A stretch of DNA of 34,976 bases from Lachnospiraceae bacterium. GTDB lineage: Bacteria > Bacillota > Clostridia > Lachnospirales > Anaerotignaceae. The stretch is from positions 1 to 34,976 of the forward strand of contig CAJTKM010000027.1 of NCBI GenBank assembly GCA_910576545.1. The letters are read 5' to 3'. The position numbers were made by a program, and so were the translations under genes. The notes under the pieces are model-generated. The model was given only the letters and a program-made list of their open reading frames with translations. It had not been told where the DNA came from and did no database searches. Shown here in pieces: positions 15,639 through 24,680 of the stretch. The first letter of the stretch is position 1; each line of letters starts with the position of its first letter.

Positions 15639-16976
15639 TTACCGCCGCCTGCGCCGTCTTGCGCGGCGTTTTTTCCAGCGGTAATAGCCGATGGTACGGG
15701 TGATGCAGAGCAGGGCGCAGAACGCCAGCACGATACACCCGATTACCTTCAAAATTTTTTTGATGATACCCATGCGGGAAGACTTATCCAGCTCTGCTTT
15801 TTGTTCTTCTGTCAGGAGAGGGACATCTGCCTGTGCCAGAAGTTCCGCGGTGGCAAGAACTTCCTTGTCCAAAGAAACCGTAAGGGAACCGAGTACCTGC
15901 CCGTGCGTTACAGGCCCTTCGATAGTTTCCGGACATTCCACCGTAACCTTGAGCGCGGAAAAATCAGTGTTTTTTTGGACTGTTTTTTCAATATCTGATG
16001 CGGCGGCAGAAACGGTTCCCAAAACAACAGGTTTATCGTTATAAATCTCTGTAACAGATACCGTCTGCACATATTCAGAGGCGGAAAGCAGTTTGCGGAT
16101 TTCAAAATTTTCAAAGCCATACTCAAAAAGGGCTTTTGAATCGGTATAATGCTCTGCGCCTTCACATTTCAGCACAACGGCAATCAGCTCCCGTCCATCT
16201 TTTTTTGCGTAAGTAACAAGTGTGTTACGCGCTTCTTCGGTAAAGCCGGTTTTGCCGCCTGTGGCGTATTCATAATAATATGTAGAATTGCTGTTCAGCA
16301 TCTGGTGCTGCCCATGCAGATAGCGGGTTTCCGGCTGTTTATTGGTCGGCGGGATTTCGTAATAGGTGCTGCCCATGATGGAGCGAAAGGTTTCATTTTG
16401 CAGGAGCGCGCGGGCAATCAGAGCCATATCGTAGGCGGTAGTGGCATGTGTTTCATCATGCAGACCGCTGGGGTTGACAAAATGCGTATTTTCACAGCCC
16501 AGTTCCGCCGCCCGGCTGTTCATATGCGCGGCAAACGCCTGCAAAGTACCGTCTGTAAATTCAGCGGCGGCATTGGCGGCTTCGTTTGCAGAGCGCAGGA
16601 GGATTGCCTGAAGGATTTGCTCCAACGAAAGCGTTTCACCCTCCTGAAGTGCAACGCTTGCGCTGCCGGGCTCAACATTTGTCACAGCTTCATGAGAAAC
16701 GGTGACGCTGTCTGTCAAAGAGCCTTTTTCGAGCGTGAGCAGTACGGTCATCAGTTTTGTGATGCTGGCAGGGAATTCCTTCTGCCGGCTGTTTTTTTCG
16801 TAAAGTATGTCACCCGTAGCGGCGTCCATCAGTATGGCTGCTTCCGCGGAAATTTCCGGCAGCGCGGTTTGTGCCTGTCCGGTTGGCTCTGGCGGCGCGG
16901 CGGGTTCCGCAAACGCAGGGGCTGCCGGAAAAAGGCAGATTATGACGGATAATATTAGGAAAGATATTTTTTTCAT
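15639..16976 (-). CDS. D-alanyl-D-alanine carboxypeptidase with C-terminal membrane anchor
   Basis: The start at 16976 is chosen because GAGGGAG precedes it and the signal peptide then begins MKKISFLIL, with cleavage near AFA (residue 23). A longer frame to 17012 lacks a site. The 445-residue enzyme has SITK (71-74), SAN (129-131) and KTG (242-244). A beta-rich C-terminal domain follows, then a transmembrane helix (about 405-427) and an extremely basic tail of Arg and Lys. Unlike the first paralogue it is therefore a true transmembrane protein. It trims peptidoglycan stem peptides. Divergent from comEA across 125 bases. Confidence 0.94.
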   Translation of the reverse strand: MKKISFLILSVIICLFPAAPAFAEPAAPPEPTGQAQTALPEISAEAAILMDAATGDILYEKNSRQKEFPASITKLMTVLLTLEKGSLTDSVTVSHEAVTNVEPGSASVALQEGETLSLEQILQAILLRSANEAANAAAEFTDGTLQAFAAHMNSRAAELGCENTHFVNPSGLHDETHATTAYDMALIARALLQNETFRSIMGSTYYEIPPTNKQPETRYLHGQHQMLNSNSTYYYEYATGGKTGFTEEARNTLVTYAKKDGRELIAVVLKCEGAEHYTDSKALFEYGFENFEIRKLLSASEYVQTVSVTEIYNDKPVVLGTVSAAASDIEKTVQKNTDFSALKVTVECPETIEGPVTHGQVLGSLTVSLDKEVLATAELLAQADVPLLTEEQKAELDKSSRMGIIKKILKVIGCIVLAFCALLCITRTIGYYRWKKRRARRRRRR

Positions 16977-17086
16977 GCGCTTCTCCCTCGGTTCAAATTG
17001 AAATATCGGCAAAGGTGTGGTAAGATAATGAAAAGCCTGCGGGGAAACAGGTTTCCCGCGGCTGTTTTATGGAAATACGCGTGAAA

Positions 17087-17095
17087 ATTATACCA
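17087..17095 (-). promoter_or_regulatory. Extended -10 element for the minus-strand carboxypeptidase
   Basis: TGGTATAAT on the complement, with only a poor T-rich -35 region. The leader would contain the hairpin GCGGGAAAC/GTTTCCCCGC (17039-17059), a possible attenuator. Confidence 0.5.
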
Positions 17096-17100
17096 GAAAC

Positions 17101-17517
17101 GTGAAAAAAGAAAAAGGGGTTTTGAAGAATTTGAGTGCGGAACGGAAGGGAAAACCAAGCCGCGGACAGCTTCGCGCAGGCGCGGTGGCAGCTTTTTTCC
17201 TGCTGAGCGGAATTGCTTACGGCGGGCATTTTGGCTTTTCAGGGGAAGCCTTTTCGATGGGGGCAGAAGGGGAACTGACGGCTCTGCCTGTGGAAGATGC
17301 GCTTTTCGGGGAGGAGCTGCTGGGGAAAATCAACATCAATACGGCAGACGGGGAGGAGTTGGAACGTCTTTCCGGCATTGGGGAAAAGACTGCGCGGGCA
17401 ATCATTGCTTACCGTGCGGAAAACGGTGCGTTCCAGCAGGCGGAGGATATTATGGACGTGCCGGGAATCGGTGAAAAAACGTTTGAGAAGATAAAAGATG
17501 ACATTTGTGTGGAATAA
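17101..17517 (+). CDS. comEA: ComEA-like helix-hairpin-helix DNA receptor
   Basis: A protein of up to 138 residues with a basic N-terminus, one membrane-anchor helix (about 26-42), a linker, and a C-terminal ComEA domain with two helix-hairpin-helix motifs (LSGIGEKTARAI, 90-101, and VPGIGEKTFEKI, 120-131). The preceding KININTADGEELERL is the classic ComEA signature. It binds double-stranded DNA outside the membrane for uptake by ComEC. The GTG at 17101 has a weak upstream site; a TTG at 17131 behind AAAAGGGG is an alternative. The SLBB domain found in longer ComEA proteins is missing. It heads an operon that ends with comEC. Confidence 0.9.
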   Translation: MKKEKGVLKNLSAERKGKPSRGQLRAGAVAAFFLLSGIAYGGHFGFSGEAFSMGAEGELTALPVEDALFGEELLGKININTADGEELERLSGIGEKTARAIIAYRAENGAFQQAEDIMDVPGIGEKTFEKIKDDICVE

Positions 17518-17532
17518 GCAGGAGGTTGGATG

Positions 17533-18222
17533 ATGGCGTATCAGATTTTGGTTGTAGATGATGAAAAATTGATTGTAAAGGGTATAAAATTTTCTCTGGA
17601 GCAGGACGGCATGGAGGTGACTCCGGCTTATGACGGAGAGGAGGCAATGCAGTATATCAAAGAGCGTCCGTTTGACCTTGTGGTGCTGGACGTCATGCTG
17701 CCGAAAATGGACGGGCTTCAGGTCTGCCAGCAGACACGCGAATTTTCGCAGGTGCCCATCATCATGGTAACGGCAAAAGGCGAGGACATGGATAAGATCA
17801 TGGGGCTGGAATACGGTGCGGACGATTATATCACAAAGCCCTTTAACATACTGGAATTAAAAGCGAGAATCAAGGCCATACTGCGGCGGAGCGTAAAAAA
17901 AGCCCCTGTGGAGGGACCTGTGAAAAATACGCTGAAAGCAAGGGATTTGGAACTTTCCTTTGACAGCCGCCGTGTATTTATCAACGGGAAGGAAGTCAAC
18001 CTGACAGCAAAGGAATTTGACCTGCTGGAGCTGCTCATGGAGAACCCCGGAAAGGTTTACAGCCGCGAAAAGCTGCTGGATACCGTCTGGGGCTATGATT
18101 ATCCGGGTGATGTGCGGACGGTGGACGTGCATGTGCGGCGGCTGCGTGAAAAAATAGAAGCAAACCCCAGCGAGCCGAAATATATCTTTACAAAATGGGG
18201 AGTTGGTTACTATTTTAACTGA
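17533..18222 (+). CDS. OmpR/PhoB-family response regulator
   Basis: A 229-residue protein with a receiver domain (1-120) carrying the acidic pair at D9-D10, phosphoacceptor Asp 53 (VVLDVMLP), Thr 80 and Lys 102 (ITKPF). A C-terminal winged helix (about 130-229) has the NLTAKEFDLLELL and GDVRTVDVHVRRLREKIE segments of the OmpR type. The ATG at 17533 is preferred over 17530 because AGGAGG (17520-17525) is then seven bases away. It overlaps the kinase gene downstream, so the two are translationally coupled. Its sequence resembles WalR/PhoP-type regulators, but the regulon cannot be assigned. Confidence 0.94.
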   Translation: MAYQILVVDDEKLIVKGIKFSLEQDGMEVTPAYDGEEAMQYIKERPFDLVVLDVMLPKMDGLQVCQQTREFSQVPIIMVTAKGEDMDKIMGLEYGADDYITKPFNILELKARIKAILRRSVKKAPVEGPVKNTLKARDLELSFDSRRVFINGKEVNLTAKEFDLLELLMENPGKVYSREKLLDTVWGYDYPGDVRTVDVHVRRLREKIEANPSEPKYIFTKWGVGYYFN

Positions 18223-19663
18223 GGAAACGAAGGGGAAACAGGCGCGTTTTATCAGCCTGCGGTGGATACTGCTGGCGGCGTATGCGCTGACCGGAATTGT
18301 GCCGCTGATTTTGATGGCAAGTACAATGCTCCATTCTGTGCAGGGGTATTTTCTGGAAGAACGGAAAAAAGAACTGCTCAGTCAGGCGAATGTGATTTCC
18401 GGTCAGGCGGCTTCTTCAAATTTTTTTTCGGATGAGGAAAGCCGAAAGGAGCTGGAGGAGGTTATTCTGGAAACGGGGCAGAATAACAATTTCCGCGTGC
18501 TTGTGCTGGATTCCGCGTGCATGGTAATCTATGATACAGGTTATGAGGAGGTCGGCAAGACTTTCCTTCTGCCTGAAATCATTGAGGCATTGGAAAATAA
18601 GGATACGGCAAGGGTGCAGGAAAACGGCACAGTTTATGCGGCGGCGTCTATCGTGGGAACGGGCAACAGTGTAGACGGCGTTGTTCTGATTTCAGACGCG
18701 GTGACGGATATACAGGCTAAAATAAGCGACATTGCCCAAAAAGCATACCTGATGGTAGGCGTTATGGTGCTGATTGTGTTTTTGCTGATGGTCGTGGTTT
18801 CTCAGGTGTTTACGGAGCCGGTTAAAAGCGTCATCCGTGTTGTACAGAAAATGTCTGAGGGGCATTTTGAACAGCGTGCCATTGTTCGGACGAAAATACA
18901 CAACGAGGTTGTCGATTTGGCAATCGCCTGTAACCAGATGGCGGACCAGCTGGAAAAAGTGGAATCCTCCAGGCAGCAGTTCGTTTCCAACGTTTCGCAT
19001 GAGTTGAAAACACCGTTAAGTTCCGTAAAGGTACTAAGCGAATCCATACTGCTTCAGGAGGACGTGCCGAAGGAGATGTATGTGGAATTTCTGCATGATA
19101 TCAATTCCGAGGTAGACCGCATGACGGCAATTATCAATGACCTGCTGATACTGGTAAAGCTGGATCAGAAGGAAGTCCCCCTGAATTTCAGGGAAACAGA
19201 CCTGAATGAAATGATGGCGGGAATCATGAAGCGGTTACAGCCGCTTGCCGATACGAAGGAAATTGCTCTGCAGTGGGAGCAGATGAAGGAGGTTACGGCG
19301 GAAGTGGATGAAATGAAGCTGTCGCTTGCTGTTTCCAACCTGATAGACAATGCGATTAAGTATACGCCAGAGCAGGGCGGTGTAAAAGTGATGCTGGATT
19401 CCGACCACCAGCACGCCTTTATCAGCGTATCGGATACGGGTATCGGGATACCGGAAACGGAGGTCGGGCGCATTTTTGAACGCTTCTATCGCGTGGATAA
19501 AACGCGCGACAGGGAAACCGGAGGAACGGGCCTTGGACTTTCCATCACCCATGCAACGGTGATGATGCATAACGGGAGCATTAAAGTAAACAGCAGGGAG
19601 GACGAAGGCACAACGGTACTTCTGCGTGTTCCCCTGCGCCAGAGCCAGACCCAGAACGTATAG
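18203..19663 (+). CDS. Membrane sensor histidine kinase
   Basis: A 486-residue kinase starting at TTG 18203, overlapping the regulator gene by 20 bases. The start is the only plausible one before the first membrane helix. Layout: TM1 (about 21-43), an extracytoplasmic sensor domain of about 135 residues (Cache/PAS-like, not identified), TM2 (about 182-204), HAMP (about 203-255), and HisKA with SHELKTPL (His 266). The ATPase domain has N box NLIDNAIKY (379-387), G1 DTGIGIP (411-417), an F-box-like FERFYRVDK and G2 GTGLGL (441-446). This layout resembles WalK/PhoR-type kinases. It presumably phosphorylates the regulator encoded upstream. Confidence 0.93.
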   Translation: MVTILTEETKGKQARFISLRWILLAAYALTGIVPLILMASTMLHSVQGYFLEERKKELLSQANVISGQAASSNFFSDEESRKELEEVILETGQNNNFRVLVLDSACMVIYDTGYEEVGKTFLLPEIIEALENKDTARVQENGTVYAAASIVGTGNSVDGVVLISDAVTDIQAKISDIAQKAYLMVGVMVLIVFLLMVVVSQVFTEPVKSVIRVVQKMSEGHFEQRAIVRTKIHNEVVDLAIACNQMADQLEKVESSRQQFVSNVSHELKTPLSSVKVLSESILLQEDVPKEMYVEFLHDINSEVDRMTAIINDLLILVKLDQKEVPLNFRETDLNEMMAGIMKRLQPLADTKEIALQWEQMKEVTAEVDEMKLSLAVSNLIDNAIKYTPEQGGVKVMLDSDHQHAFISVSDTGIGIPETEVGRIFERFYRVDKTRDRETGGTGLGLSITHATVMMHNGSIKVNSREDEGTTVLLRVPLRQSQTQNV

Positions 19664-19695
19664 GCGGGGCGTCCGGAGGAAAGGAGGTTATGCGC

Positions 19696-20634
19696 ATGAA
19701 GGAAAAAAAGAATCTGCTGCGCAAAGCCGTTGTGGCTGTCATTGTGCTGGTTATCCTTATCCCCTGCTCTGTGTTGGTTTATGAAACTTCACAGACAAAG
19801 GACGAAAGCACGATACAGCTTTATTATATGATGAATGACGGGAAAATGAAGCCGGTGGGACGGAATGTGACTTTTACGGAAAACGCCCTTGAGGAAACGC
19901 TGGCGATGCTCAAAGACGGGCCAAAGATGGACGGGGCATCTGCCTCCATACCGGAAGATGTGGAGTTCCTTTCTGCCGAAATGGACGGGAAAACGGCGAT
20001 AGTGAATGTTTCCAGAGGATATTACAGGCTGGAAAACGTGCGGGAAGTGGTATGCCGTTCGTCTATTGTCTGGACGCTGACCTCTCTCGAGGGTGTAGAA
20101 GATGTGAAGATTCTGGTGGACGGCCAGCCGCTGCATAAAAAATCCGGCGAGGAATATGGGCTGATGAACCGCCAGAATATCCTGATTGATTCGGTGATTT
20201 TTGCCGAGCCGACGGAGTACGCTATTTTGAAGCTCTATTTTGCCAATCAGGATGGAACGGACCTTGTTGTGGAGGAGCGCGTGGTCGAGGTCAATACCAA
20301 CCAGGCGCGGGAAAAGACCATATTGGAACAGCTGATTGCCGGGCCTTTGGAGGAAGGCTGCTACGCAACAATCCCTGCGGAAACGAAAATTCGGGACGTG
20401 ACAATCACAAATGATGGGACATGTTATGTGGATTTGAGTCAGGAGTTTGTCGCAAAGCACAACAGCGGGGCGGCGAGCGAGCTGGTGATGGTTTATTCTA
20501 TTGTAAATTCACTTTGCGAGCTGGAAACGGTGGAAAAGGTACAGTTCCTGATTAACGGGGAAAAGCTGAAGGATTATGACGGACATCTGGACTTTGTGAC
20601 GCCGTTTACAGCAGTAAACAGCCTGCGGTTCTGA
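19696..20634 (+). CDS. GerMN-domain exported protein
   Basis: The ATG at 19696 is chosen because AAGGAGG is eight bases upstream; the ATG at 19690 would be too close. The 312-residue protein starts with a basic stretch and a hydrophobic anchor (about 10-30), then carries two tandem GerMN (sporulation/spore germination) domains. The first spans about 45-155 (LEETLAMLKDGP, ...VSRGYY) and the second about 175-305 (ILEQLIAGPLEEG, ...DLSQEF, VYSIVNSLCELETVEKVQFL). The sequence ILIPC is not a good lipobox. Co-transcription with a kinase/regulator pair recalls actinobacterial MtrAB-LpqB, where LpqB has a GerMN domain and modulates the kinase; a similar role here is inference. Confidence 0.87.
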   Translation: MKEKKNLLRKAVVAVIVLVILIPCSVLVYETSQTKDESTIQLYYMMNDGKMKPVGRNVTFTENALEETLAMLKDGPKMDGASASIPEDVEFLSAEMDGKTAIVNVSRGYYRLENVREVVCRSSIVWTLTSLEGVEDVKILVDGQPLHKKSGEEYGLMNRQNILIDSVIFAEPTEYAILKLYFANQDGTDLVVEERVVEVNTNQAREKTILEQLIAGPLEEGCYATIPAETKIRDVTITNDGTCYVDLSQEFVAKHNSGAASELVMVYSIVNSLCELETVEKVQFLINGEKLKDYDGHLDFVTPFTAVNSLRF

Positions 20635-20671
20635 ACTTATTGCAGGCAGATGCGAAATAGGTGGTGCGGCA

Positions 20672-23005
20672 ATGAAACGGCCTGTCGTATGGGCAGTAAT
20701 ATTCATGATTTGTGGTATTTATATGAGGCTAGGCATATCAGCAATGATGTGTCTGGCTTCTTTTCTTTTTGCGGTGGCTGCAATTTCATGTTTTGTGATA
20801 GTCGAGAGGAATTTCTGGTATGCCGGATTTCTGCTGCTCCTGCTTGCGGGGTTCCTTCTGGCAGGGCGCATTGCGGTACATGGAGAAACGGAAGGGTTAG
20901 CGGGAAAGGCAGTTTTTGGGGAAGGGATTGTGAAGGATATCGGAACAACCTCCGGCGGAAACCAAAGCATGACGCTCCTCTGCGATTTGGAGGAGGAGAA
21001 AGGAGAACGCTGGGAAGGGCAAAAGGCGTATGTCATCTGGACGGGTGAAACGCGTGCGGCTGTTGGGGACAGGGTGCGGATACAGGGGACGGCAGAGGCG
21101 TTTTCGGTGGCAGCGTTTCCTGGAGGGTACGATGAAAAGGCGTATCTGGAAACGAAACGTTTTTCCTGCAAGCTGTTTCTGGAGGAAATGGAAACGATTG
21201 GGCGGGAAGAATCGCTTTCTGCAAAGCTGGCGGCGGCAAGGCTTCGTTTGCAGGGGGTATTGACAAGGGTGCTCCCGCCGGAGGAAAGCAGTATCATGAG
21301 AGCCATGCTGACAGGAGAGCGGGAGGATATCAGCGGAGAAGTGCGTGAATTGTATACAAAAGCAGGCGTAACGCATATTCTCTGCATATCCGGCCTGCAT
21401 ATGTCTGTTTTGGCGTTGTATATCAGCTTTTTCGTGGAAAATGTCTGTAAGAGGACTGCAAGGACAGCCGCCGCGGTCACAATTGCCGCTTCGCTGGGAT
21501 TTCTGATTTTTGTTGGGCCGACTCCTTCATCTGTCAGGGCGGTTGTGATGATAACGATAGTAATGCTGGGACGCATCTGCTATCGCGTGAATGACAGGCT
21601 GAACGATATTGCCGTTGCCGCAATGCTGATACTGGCGGCCCAGCCAAGGTTCCTCTGGAATGCTGGTTTTCAGCTGTCCTTCCTGACGGTTATGGGACTG
21701 TGCATTGCAGGGGAAACTGCCGGAACGGGCGGCGGTGTGCTGGAAAAGCTGAAAGAAGCCCTGAGGTTTTCGCTGTATGCGTCGTTGTTCAGCTTTCCGG
21801 TTGTTGCATATCATTTTTATGGCATTTCTCTGGCAGGGATTCTGGCAAACCTTGTGATTCTGCCGTTGAGCGGTATCCTGCTGGGAGCGGGGATACTGAG
21901 CGTTGCTTTGGGGCTGTTTTGTATTCCGGCAGGAATCTTTGCGGCGGGCAGTGTGTATGTAATATTGCAGATTTATAAGGCGGTGTGTACGGTTCTGGCA
22001 ACAATGCCGTTTGGCTATATTCTGACAGGACGCCCCAGCCTGCTTGTGATATTGCTGTATTACGCGCTTCTGCTGTTCCTTCTCCGGTACGGCAGGGAAG
22101 AAAAAAGCTGGAAAAAGGCGGCTGTGCTCTGTGCAGTGCTTTGGTGTGTGGTATTTGAAAATCAGCTGTTTCGTCGGGAGAATACTGTGATGTTTCTGGA
22201 CGTGGGGCAGGGAGATGCGGCTGTCGTATCCACATATGACGGAAGAGCGTTTCTGGTAGATGGCGGTGGAGTCTACGGTAAGGAGCGCGGCGAAAACAAG
22301 GGTGCAACGGTTGTCCTGCCTTATCTGGAATCTCTGGGGATACGGGAGGTTACGGCGGCATTTGTTTCGCATCCGGATTCTGACCATATGACGGGCATTT
22401 TAGAGGTTATGGACGAAATGCCGGTCCAAGCGGTATGCTTGTCGGCGTATCCCTTTGCGGAGGAGGAATGGGAAAGCCTGAAAACCGCAGCTGAGGAAAA
22501 CGGAAGCAGGCTGTATTTTGTAAAGGCAGACGATATTTCTTCGGACGGGGACTGGGAATGCCTGTATCCATTGGAGGGCGTTGCGTTTCGCGATGGGGAC
22601 GGGAACCATGGGTCTATGCTTCTGCGGTATACATATGGCGGAACAAAAGTTTTGTTTACCGGAGATTTGGGCAGTCTGGACGAAAGGCTTCTGGTGGAGA
22701 GGGAAAAGGAACTTTCCGCAGATATTTTGAAGGTGCCGCATCACGGGTCAAAAAACGCGTCGGAACTGGAATTTTTGGAAAGCGCCGCGCCGCAGACGGC
22801 TGTCATTTCCTGCGGGCGGGGGAATATTTACGGACATCCGAGCCCGGAAACACTGGAGCGGCTGGGGACTGTGGCAGAAAATATTTATCGTACGGATTTG
22901 GATGGCAGTATCATTGTAACGCTCTCCCACGATGGCGATTGGAAAATGGAAACAATGGCGGGGCAGAAACCGTTTTATGAGAGGATGCCTGGGAAGGTTC
23001 GCTGA
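20672..23005 (+). CDS. comEC: DNA internalization competence protein ComEC/Rec2
   Basis: A 777-residue protein of full ComEC length. Several N-terminal helices and an OB-like DUF4131 region (about 1-190) are followed by the polytopic Competence domain (about 215-500) with its hallmark HILCISGLHMSVLALY. The C-terminal metallo-beta-lactamase-like domain (about 505-760) contains MFLDVGQGDAAVV and the metal motif SHPDSDHMTG, plus VPHHGSKNA. ComEC forms the channel that carries single-stranded DNA across the membrane; the lactamase domain is proposed to degrade the other strand. It closes the operon begun by comEA. Confidence 0.95.
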   Translation: MKRPVVWAVIFMICGIYMRLGISAMMCLASFLFAVAAISCFVIVERNFWYAGFLLLLLAGFLLAGRIAVHGETEGLAGKAVFGEGIVKDIGTTSGGNQSMTLLCDLEEEKGERWEGQKAYVIWTGETRAAVGDRVRIQGTAEAFSVAAFPGGYDEKAYLETKRFSCKLFLEEMETIGREESLSAKLAAARLRLQGVLTRVLPPEESSIMRAMLTGEREDISGEVRELYTKAGVTHILCISGLHMSVLALYISFFVENVCKRTARTAAAVTIAASLGFLIFVGPTPSSVRAVVMITIVMLGRICYRVNDRLNDIAVAAMLILAAQPRFLWNAGFQLSFLTVMGLCIAGETAGTGGGVLEKLKEALRFSLYASLFSFPVVAYHFYGISLAGILANLVILPLSGILLGAGILSVALGLFCIPAGIFAAGSVYVILQIYKAVCTVLATMPFGYILTGRPSLLVILLYYALLLFLLRYGREEKSWKKAAVLCAVLWCVVFENQLFRRENTVMFLDVGQGDAAVVSTYDGRAFLVDGGGVYGKERGENKGATVVLPYLESLGIREVTAAFVSHPDSDHMTGILEVMDEMPVQAVCLSAYPFAEEEWESLKTAAEENGSRLYFVKADDISSDGDWECLYPLEGVAFRDGDGNHGSMLLRYTYGGTKVLFTGDLGSLDERLLVEREKELSADILKVPHHGSKNASELEFLESAAPQTAVISCGRGNIYGHPSPETLERLGTVAENIYRTDLDGSIIVTLSHDGDWKMETMAGQKPFYERMPGKVR

Positions 23006-23024
23006 ATTATTTTACATAGAAATA

Positions 23025-23058
23025 GGGTGGAAGCGGAAAACCGCTGTCCGCCCTTTGT
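23025..23058 (+). terminator. Possible terminator after comEC
   Basis: GGGTGG-A-AGCGG and CCGCT-GT-CCGCCC pair with a small internal loop around AAAA, followed by only three T. Weak, but well placed 20 bases after the stop. Confidence 0.4.
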
Positions 23059-23078
23059 CAGGCATTGCCCGTTTCCGG

Positions 23079-23903
23079 TCAGTTTCCTGTTGTTTTCTGG
23101 CGGGTTTTTCCATGCTGCAAAGAACCTTCCCTGCCTTTATTGCGGTGTTCCTGTAGCAGGCTTTTGTGGATAGCTTCGATGGAATCAGCCGGAAGGCTTT
23201 TGCCCAGAAAAATTTCTACGGCGTATTTCGCCTGTGCAATAAGCATTTCCAGCCCGCCCGCGCAGGGAATCTCCCTGCTTTCCGCGTCCAGAATAAGCTG
23301 TGTGCGCAGAGGATTGTAAACGACGTCGACAACGCCTTCCAGACAGGGAAACCGTTCAAGCAGTATGGGCGATTCTTCTGTGTGGGGAAACATGCCGACA
23401 GGCGTGGCATTGACGATAATCTGCGCATCGCTGTGCATTTCGTAACACGTTTCGTAGGAAATGGTATCGACGGCAGGTTTGTAATAGACCGTTAAAATTT
23501 CCGCCGCGCCCATCTCACGCAGTACGGCTTTTACTGCCTTTGCCGCGCCGCCCCTGCCGAGTACGAGCGTTTTTTTTCCCTGCACAGATATGTTGTTTTG
23601 TTCCAACAGATAGCGGAACCCATAAAAATCTGTATTGTAGCCGCAAAGCCGCCCGTTTCGGTTAACAATGGTATTGACTGCGCCGATAGCTTTGGCGTGC
23701 GGGTCGATTTCGTCCAAGTAGGGAATTACCGTTTCTTTGTAAGGGATTGTCACATTCAGTGCGGCAAAGTTTTTTTCCTTCATAAAAACGTCCAGTTCCT
23801 CCCGTGAAAGAGGAATCAGGTCGTAGGTGTAATTTGCCAGCTGTTCATGTATGGTTTTGGAAAAGCTGTGCCCCAGCTTTTCGCCGATCAGGCCGTATCT
23901 CAT
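23079..23903 (-). CDS. aroE: Shikimate dehydrogenase (NADP+)
   Basis: A 274-residue AroE, the usual length. It catalyses NADPH-dependent reduction of 3-dehydroshikimate to shikimate in aromatic amino acid synthesis. Visible sites are YGLIGEKLGHSFSK (substrate loop), NVTIPYKE with the catalytic Lys near 66, NTDFYGF with the substrate Asp, and GRGGAAKAV, the NADP-binding turn. The start at 23903 is chosen because GAGGGTG lies six bases upstream; the frame extends to 23918. The last 20 residues are polar and basic, longer than usual. No other aro gene is near. Confidence 0.95.
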   Translation of the reverse strand: MRYGLIGEKLGHSFSKTIHEQLANYTYDLIPLSREELDVFMKEKNFAALNVTIPYKETVIPYLDEIDPHAKAIGAVNTIVNRNGRLCGYNTDFYGFRYLLEQNNISVQGKKTLVLGRGGAAKAVKAVLREMGAAEILTVYYKPAVDTISYETCYEMHSDAQIIVNATPVGMFPHTEESPILLERFPCLEGVVDVVYNPLRTQLILDAESREIPCAGGLEMLIAQAKYAVEIFLGKSLPADSIEAIHKSLLQEHRNKGREGSLQHGKTRQKTTGN

Positions 23904-23993
23904 AATGTTCACCCTCAAATCATATATTTTCTGCTTCTATGGTAATATAAACAGTGGAGCGGCGCAATGGTTTTCAGAGAGTTTTCTTGATAG

Positions 23994-24035
23994 TTATTAC
24001 GTTTACTGATACACTTATTACAGTAAACGTAATAA
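23994..24035. promoter_or_regulatory. Perfect palindromic operator upstream of the padR remnant
   Basis: Arms TTATTACGTTTACTG (23994-24008) and CAGTAAACGTAATAA (24021-24035) are perfect complements over 15 bases with a 12-base AT-rich loop. The right arm ends next to the ribosome binding site AAGGAGGG. PadR regulators usually bind such palindromes at their own promoters. Confidence 0.75.
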
Positions 24036-24048
24036 GGAGGGGGGTGCC

Positions 24049-24186
24049 ATGCGGGATAACGTAAAGGGTGGCGCGCTTACGGAAGTCACATTTTATATCC
24101 TGCTTTCCTTGTATACGCCGAAACACGGCTATGCTGTGATGCAGTTTATTGAAGAAAAAACGGGCGGACGGCTGGCAGTAACAGGA
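24049..24186 (+). pseudogene. PadR-family regulator, truncated
   Basis: The first 40 or so residues read as a PadR winged helix start: GGALTEVTFYILLSLYTPKHGYAVMQFIEEKTGG. A PadR protein should then continue through the wing (LGAGTLYGAL-type) for another 60 or more residues. Instead the frame runs into sequence belonging to a different gene and stops at 24333. AGGAGGGGGG precedes the ATG. The deletion joins the PadR start to a DUF2812 fragment, the gene normally found just downstream of such regulators. The product cannot be a functional repressor. Confidence 0.7.
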
Positions 24187-24188
24187 AA

Positions 24189-24549
24189 GGCGGCTCAATC
24201 AAATGGCAGGAAAGGGCTGGTGGCTTACATATGCCGGAAAGCTGGCGTTGAACGGTACAACGTTCGGCAGGGAACTGTTAATTGTGGAAAAGGAAAACGA
24301 TGGAAAAGGCTTCGCATTGCATACGACCTTTGAGGACCGCCGGCAGTATTATAAAATATGCCAAAAGCCATATGCATTTTTATCCGGTATGTCTGTTTTT
24401 TCGGCATTGTAATGGAAAGCTGGCTTTTGGGGGCTTTTGGTGTGCTGTTTTTTGTTCCGCTACTCGTATATCTGTCTGCTGTCTGAAAGCTGGAAAAGCA
24501 GGGCAGGACAGAGGAATGGTGATGCAGCTCTGGGAGCGGGATTTCTGAA
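24189..24549 (+). pseudogene. DUF2812 membrane protein remnant
   Basis: In the frame through 24203-24412 the sequence reads RLNQMAGKGWWLTYAGKLAL, matching the start of DUF2812 proteins (WLNEMAAKGW-type), followed by a segment ending near LSGM. A different frame then reads VMESWLLGAFGVLFFVPLLV, a membrane helix expected further on in the family, and a stop follows. At least one frameshift and one stop separate the pieces. DUF2812 genes typically follow padR genes, so this is the decayed second half of that pair. Confidence 0.6.
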
Positions 24550-24680
24550 GTTTTTACAGGACGATGGAAAAGAATCCCTGTGTATTTTAATATTTTCGTA
24601 ATATCTTTTTTGGGTGTGTTATGCTAAAATAGGAAAAAACACGCCAAGACAGGAAAAAGATGAAAGCATGGGGGTAAATT

